Shown: positions 59,756 through 64,000 of the stretch, piece after piece | Layout of the letters: every line of letters starts with the position of its first letter | Numbering within the stretch: the stretch's first letter is position 1 | Source of the DNA: Porphyridium purpureum | Taxonomy: Eukaryota > Rhodophyta > Bangiophyceae > Porphyridiales > Porphyridiaceae | NCBI GenBank assembly: GCA_008690995.1 | Contig: VRMN01000004.1 | Coordinates: 248,001-312,000, forward strand | Length of the DNA: 64,000 nt | Direction of reading: 5' to 3' | Translations under genes and position numbers: made by a program | The notes under the pieces: generated by a model | What the model saw: the letters and a program-made list of their open reading frames with translations, nothing else | What the model was told of the DNA's origin: nothing | Database searches by the model: none

Positions 59756-60748
59756 GCCTATGCGCCGAATCTCTTTAACTCCCCTCGCACGGCCCCCTCG
59801 CGCCGTCCAATCGTCTCGTCCTCTCGTCCGGCCCACTCGTCCCGTCCTATCGTCCGGCCCACTCGTCCCGTCCTATCGTCCGGCCCACTCGTCCGACCCA
59901 CTCGTCCGACCCTTTCTTCGCGTGCGTCTAAGTTGACGCTATTTTCTTCAAGTTGTTGGTGTGCATTACATCACCGCACTCTTCAAATATTATTACTAAA
60001 ATGGCGTAGTTTCACAATACGTGCAATATGGGAATGCTTGGCTAGACTTTAAGATTTGGAAAGGGTCAAATTTATAATGGATGCAAAGGATCAGACTGAG
60101 CCTCTTGAGCTGACCAGCACTGATGGTGTAAGTGCATAGCATACGAAGCGGCAGAGTGGGGCTTCGAATACAGGGCCGCGGTGGTAGAGCAGGTTCCGGC
60201 GAGAGAGCCAGTATTTGGGCGCGGCGGCTGGGCATTGGGTTCGAAAGGAAGCCACGCTTAGAAGCAGTCACAATCTGGAAAGTGTCATTATTTCTCGACA
60301 TTTGACCCAGGAATCGAGTGGAGAAGTAGGGCGCTTCCGTCTTTCCGTGTGATCTAGCTTAGAATCATACTTGCAGTTATCGGCGTGTATTTACTGGGAG
60401 AATACTTTTTTCCCGCGCATTTGATTCCTCTTTTCAGTTGTGGGTATTTGGCAGTAGTATTAGTGCACAGTGGTGTATAGCGTCCACACTCTGTGTCGCG
60501 GTGAAAGAGAAAAGAAAATCGCTGAGAGTGAAGCATCAAAATCAGCCCTCGGCACAAGTGCAACACATGAGAAAACGTCGTCGTCTGAGGAGAGCACCTA
60601 GAGTGTGGAGGCCAGCGGTTCTGGAGAGGAGGAAAGTAGCGATGCAGAGGACTGAGCGAATGCCGAGGGATCTGAACCGCGAACTGCTCCGGAGTGCAAA
60701 CATCGCTGGTTTATGTGACGTTGAATGGAATGTAAATGTTCCATATCG
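59756..60748. other. Element B region with no recognised gene
   Basis: About 990 bases between transposase and PWWP-like gene. Apart from the minisatellite at its left side it shows no coding signal I trust; a 104-residue plus-strand frame at 60438-60752 is Arg-rich and has no homologue in element A. Confidence 0.5.
59813..59925. repeat. Short tandem repeat, CGTCCGGCCCACTCGTCC type
   Basis: Four to five imperfect copies of a 15-31-base unit (CGTCCGGCCCACTCGTCC...). Lies just upstream of the transposase start. Confidence 0.85.
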
Positions 60749-61702
60749 TTAAAGGCCATGCGTTGCCTGAAGTAAGTAATCGTGCGCACGTCTGCAATCA
60801 GTGATCAAGTCGGCCGCCACGCGGCCGCGTCTGCGACAGGATCCGCTGACACAGTCACGCGAGCACGCCAGAGGAGCATCCATAGCTGCATCGGCAGAGC
60901 GCTTCGATAATCCAAACCTGATACAAGCAGAACCGTACGTGGCCTCGTAACATTCGAACACTCCGCGAATCTTATCCTGAGCAACCCACGAATAATCAGG
61001 CCAAGGATAACGGCACGAACCTTTGATATTCCAGCGGACCAGTAAGTACGATGACAATTTGCTCCAGATCACGTTGACGTCTGGCAGAGCACGAGCCCCA
61101 ACAAGCTCAACTGTCAAGGGCCGACCTTCGAAGCGCACATACACGCGACTGATCCGATGGTTTTTGGTTTTCAATCGCATATCGAACGCCGGATGTTCCA
61201 ATAGAATTGCCTCGGGGATCGGTGATTGTACATCGTCGATGCGCTCAACCCTCGCTGGCCAACCGTCCGCATTCTTCTCTGGCCATTCCACCATCACCAG
61301 CTCAGGTACACTGTGCTTCTCCTTACATCCCGTGTACGCACAGTCGACTCCAGCCAAGAAGCCAGTCAAACCTTGCTGTGCATTGACCATCGATGCACGT
61401 AGCCAGACCAGTTCTGCGTGAAAGCTTGACTCGGTGGGATACTTTACACGGGGCTCCATCGGAGGCGTCGGAAGCGATACACGCTGCCACTCGCACTGCT
61501 TCAAGATATCGATGAGTTCATTGACATCGTTGCGCAGACTATGCAGTTCTGCCTCAACACGCGCAAGCTTGGAGTCGGTGATCATCGCGTGCAGCGCATA
61601 CTCGCGTGCCTTTAATTCGCTGGTATTTTGCGCAATAATATTGGCGTTCAGCGCCATCGCGAGCTGCATCCGCAATTGCTCCACTTCCTCTCTATCCGAC
61701 AT
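60749..61702 (-). CDS. Element B PWWP/Tudor-like protein with coiled-coil N-terminus
   Basis: 317 residues from ATG 61702. The N-terminal 70 residues form a coiled coil (EEVEQLRMQLAMALNANII, LARVEAELHSLRNDVNELIDIL). Further on is LVMVEWPEKNADGWPARVERID (GWPARV at residues 147-152) and then SRVYVRFEGRPLTVELVGARALPD. Pairing a W-P-A-R-V block with a V-x-V-R-F strand and L-P is the pattern expected of a PWWP/Tudor-like module, and it resembles the IWWPANV...VRYYPV block of the element A protein at 19218-20261. A second helical region and a Cys-rich tail (CSRDCVSGSCRRR) follow. Homology with A rests on architecture and position as well as the short motif; confidence in the fold is moderate. Confidence 0.55.
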   Translation of the reverse strand: MSDREEVEQLRMQLAMALNANIIAQNTSELKAREYALHAMITDSKLARVEAELHSLRNDVNELIDILKQCEWQRVSLPTPPMEPRVKYPTESSFHAELVWLRASMVNAQQGLTGFLAGVDCAYTGCKEKHSVPELVMVEWPEKNADGWPARVERIDDVQSPIPEAILLEHPAFDMRLKTKNHRISRVYVRFEGRPLTVELVGARALPDVNVIWSKLSSYLLVRWNIKGSCRYPWPDYSWVAQDKIRGVFECYEATYGSACIRFGLSKRSADAAMDAPLACSRDCVSGSCRRRGRVAADLITDCRRAHDYLLQATHGL

Positions 61703-62411
61703 GACTGAATGGCGTAAAGGACGGAGCCTTCTCAGCGACTACACCACCGTTGATCTAAACTGCTCGCCTTCGTCCAACTTGGGCACAGACGCCAATACAT
61801 CAGACATGCATACAGTCGTTAGCCGTTCACCCTGAGCGAGCACTTTCTAGTAAAACGAACGTGCTTTGATGTGATGCCCCATAAACCCACACGGCAGACC
61901 TGTTACACTACACGGAAGATGCACATGAAAACTTCGCCGCAGGATCACATTTCCAGCGTAGCGCGCCAAAAATGCTCAAATACAAGAACCGCACGCAAGG
62001 TGGCGCTCACACTTGACATGTCAAGACAAAGTTGAGAAGCGGAAGAGTTGGTGGTGCAGCGTGTTGCCGCTTGCGAAACGGGGTGTGGAGCGGCTTGTCG
62101 AACGGTTTGCGGCGGGCAGTGCTCGGCGGTTTGCGGCGCGCAGCGATCGGCGTTTCATGCTGTGGCTCGGGTGCGGGATGTGTTGCTGAGGAAGGTGCGG
62201 GTTGACGTACAAATACGACGATTCATCACGAGGAGTCATGTGGCGAGCCGCGAAGTCTGGGTGGCCTGCGTGTAGTCGATGACGCGACACTTTGGCGCAT
62301 TGAACGACACACGGATCGGAGACCAGCTTGTGGCATCGACGAAATATCTGCGGTGGTTGCGATTACACGTGCATATCAGCTGCGAAGAGAACTGGAAGAA
62401 CTCGCTCTCAC
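61703..62411. promoter_or_regulatory. Divergent promoter region between PWWP-like gene and unknown gene of element B
   Basis: About 710 bases between head-to-head genes, same arrangement as at 18747-19217 in element A. Contains short repeats of the type CGGTTTGCGGCG near 62098-62155. Small frames here are not supported. Confidence 0.4.
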
Positions 62412-64000
62412 ATGGGACCAAACCCGCGCCCTCCAGGTCTGCGCGGACGCGCCGGAAAACATGTTGCTAGAAAGAAGTGTCGAGCTGGTGAACGCAATTG
62501 CGAAACCCGAATAGCACCGACGTACGCACAAACAGCAGCGATGAATACAACGACGGAAGTCGAGGAACAAGATCCATTCATAAGTCTGAAAACTGGCGCG
62601 GCAGCATCGAACACGTTCCCGGACAGTAATGTGGATGCTTATGTTACATCCATGGAAACCGTTGCGTCGTTTTTGTATGAAAGCGAAACCACCGTGATGC
62701 AGCCAACGACGACTGGCGAAGGCCTCAATGCACAGCTGCCCATTAACCCCGTCGATCGCATATGTTTTACGCCATCGGATGCGACTCAGGACATCAGCTT
62801 CGAAACAGTTTACCCGACGGCAACCACTGCGCGAATAGTATGCCCTGAATCAAAAAGCCCCACCGGGATCCGCGCAAAGACCTACTCGATGAATATTTCG
62901 ATGAATACTTCGATGACCAAGCAGACATCTAAATTGAAGAAGCGCAACGTGACACAGAAGCCGTATACCAAAGGAAGTATATGTGATCTTGACCTCGTGA
63001 GATTTTTTCGACAAGGGACGGCGCCGCTGATGCCTTTGACAATTACGGAAGAGTGTTTGGCAGCGATGGATTCATTTGCAGCGATGCGCGACCCCAAGCG
63101 CGCGGCGCCCAACCATGTCGACAATGATCATCCGATGGGAATCCGAGATACCGCTCTCAATGAGACGCGCGGTACGGACCATGGACGCAACGTTGTGGTA
63201 CCACAGACACAACAGACGAACGCATGGTATACGGATTACTACACGTCTAACACATCCCCGTCCACCAATGGCTTCGCCTTCGCGTACATTTCAAAGTGCA
63301 TGACTAAGCTGAGTTCATCGCACATCCTCGAATTGAAAGCAGCGCGTGAACGAGCTTTGACGTTGACCTACACTACGATCCGGCGATACTTATTCATCGG
63401 CGTCTCGCTTATCGCCCCGCTGGCTGGCAATGATATGCTATCACATGACTTCGCTGGACAATTGAAGGATACAGCATTTCCAGACGACGCAGGTGCTTGC
63501 GCTGACTTGACTTACGATTTCCTGAAGTCCCTCGACGCAATGAATATGTCACCAGAGCTACAAAGAAAAATCCTTGTTCGAAGCATGACACGATGTCTCA
63601 TCGGGCATCAAGCTTGGTCCGTTTTCCTGAACCCAGCGGCGTTTCCCATCAAACATATTCCGAATGCGCTCAAAGACCTGGGCGTCATCGATATCAGCGA
63701 GTTCAAGGACGTGCATTCCTGGGTATTCGTCGAACTGATCGCAACCGGATTGCGCATATACGCAGTGCTATATGCGACGATCTGCTCGCTCCAACCCATA
63801 ACGTCATGCGAAAATGACCAATCAGAGGAACGATGGACACCGGAACATTTCGAAAGCATCTTGATATCCGAATCTGCAGCGAATCGACACTTCGAACAAG
63901 CGACGTCGACTATTCTCTCGTATATGCTGTCCTGCAACCATGCTTCCAACGAACCGGCATGTTTGATTAACGAATCTCAAGTCGAAGACAGTCCGCTGCA
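62412..64000 (+). CDS. Element B accessory protein, homologue of the 16869-18746 protein (3' end outside window)
   Basis: Open from ATG 62412 (alternative ATG 62541) to the last base, at least 529 codons without a stop. The N-terminal part is Thr/Ser-rich with KTGAAASNTF and repeated SMNIS words. From about 62985 the protein is helical: VRFFRQGTAPLMPLTITEECLAAM, FAYISKCMTKLSS, TTIRRYLFIGVSLIAPLAG, DFLKSLDAMNMSPELQRKILVRS, and VHSWVFVELIATGLRIYAVLYATIC. These blocks align in order with NLFRTGLLPLCSG, VLRELRFTLRAVLQIM, MVKQVFGYPAIAKAF, KWRKKLVKVIVHGI and YEIICMEILRTVACAL of the element A protein at 16869-18746. It is divergent from the PWWP-like gene. No known domain recognised. Confidence 0.55.
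   Translation, partial: MGPNPRPPGLRGRAGKHVARKKCRAGERNCETRIAPTYAQTAAMNTTTEVEEQDPFISLKTGAAASNTFPDSNVDAYVTSMETVASFLYESETTVMQPTTTGEGLNAQLPINPVDRICFTPSDATQDISFETVYPTATTARIVCPESKSPTGIRAKTYSMNISMNTSMTKQTSKLKKRNVTQKPYTKGSICDLDLVRFFRQGTAPLMPLTITEECLAAMDSFAAMRDPKRAAPNHVDNDHPMGIRDTALNETRGTDHGRNVVVPQTQQTNAWYTDYYTSNTSPSTNGFAFAYISKCMTKLSSSHILELKAARERALTLTYTTIRRYLFIGVSLIAPLAGNDMLSHDFAGQLKDTAFPDDAGACADLTYDFLKSLDAMNMSPELQRKILVRSMTRCLIGHQAWSVFLNPAAFPIKHIPNALKDLGVIDISEFKDVHSWVFVELIATGLRIYAVLYATICSLQPITSCENDQSEERWTPEHFESILISESAANRHFEQATSTILSYMLSCNHASNEPACLINESQVEDSPL

Larger units (their letters stand above)
55530..64000. mobile_element. Element B: second large CACTA/Plavaka-like DNA transposon (right end outside window)
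   Basis: Starts at about 55529-55535, where the copia coding sequence ends and AT-rich subterminal repeats begin. Contains a transposase (55841-59755) related to that of element A, a PWWP-like gene (60749-61702) and, divergent from it, the unknown gene (62412 onward). No matching right end was found up to base 64000. Termini differ from those of element A. It has inserted into copia element 2. Confidence 0.65.

Noticed and set aside
60438-60752. 104-residue plus-strand frame in element B
   Set aside because: Arg-rich without homologue in element A and partly antisense to the PWWP-like gene end; too weak to call.
62021-62290. 89-residue minus-strand frame in the divergent promoter of element B
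   Set aside because: Repetitive Ser/Arg/Ala product from short DNA repeats; no relation to element A genes.
1-64000. tRNA, rRNA or riboswitch genes
   Set aside because: No cloverleaf-like or rRNA-like stretch could be recognised by eye; the GGTTATGAGCC words are retrotransposon primer sites, not tRNA genes.

Overview
The window looks like nuclear DNA of a compact, GC-rich, nearly intron-free alga, most probably a Porphyridium-like red alga. Every host gene seen is one uninterrupted reading frame. Several host proteins carry N-terminal extensions that look like plastid or thylakoid targeting (a DUF1995/LPA3-type protein, a radical SAM protein, a coiled-coil protein). The other host genes are ordinary eukaryotic nuclear genes: ribosomal P2, acetyl-CoA synthetase, BZW/eIF5-mimic, ARP4, IWS1/SPN1, WDR26/GID7, an SMP-C2 lipid-transfer protein and a GDE1-type phosphodiesterase. 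The species is an inference; no rRNA or tRNA gene was seen.

Layout. 1-9.5 kb holds host genes (P2 end, acetyl-CoA synthetase, DUF1995 protein, CBM48-TPR protein, BZW). 9.5-29.1 kb is one nested insertion between the divergently transcribed BZW and ARP4 genes. The outermost layer is a Tc1/mariner transposon (9537-29119, about 1.45 kb without its insert). Inside it lies a large multigene CACTA/Plavaka-like DNA transposon, here called element A (9981-28125). Inside A lies a copia LTR retrotransposon (10156-15868) with two identical LTRs. 29.2-50.4 kb is host again: ARP4, two proteins of unknown function, a radical SAM enzyme, a coiled-coil plastid candidate, a GDE1-like phosphodiesterase, an SMP-C2 protein, a tandem C-x4-C-x10-C-x2-H finger protein, IWS1, a small helical protein and WDR26. 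50.6-55.5 kb is a second copia element that is cut off on its 3' side. From about 55.53 kb to the end of the window is a second large DNA transposon of the same family as A, called element B.

The main discovery candidate is the pair A and B. Their transposases are related (shared D..., DMPM...PCxxC and D-x-x-HGF blocks). Each element also carries two accessory genes in a head-to-head pair: a protein with a PWWP/Tudor-like module and a helical protein of unknown function. The order transposase - PWWP-like - unknown is the same in both, although the termini and most of the sequence differ. The second unknown gene (62412 to the window end) is open to the last base. Element A has an additional pair of genes that are paralogous to each other. 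Together these look like a family of gene-rich DNA transposons that carry a conserved accessory module with a possible chromatin reader.

Two further patterns stand out. A short word, GTACAGT, often paired with its reverse complement, recurs about 90-260 bp upstream of at least seven host start codons. Both copia elements share a primer site matching the anticodon loop of initiator tRNA-Met, and both have a SANT/Myb-like segment between integrase and reverse transcriptase.
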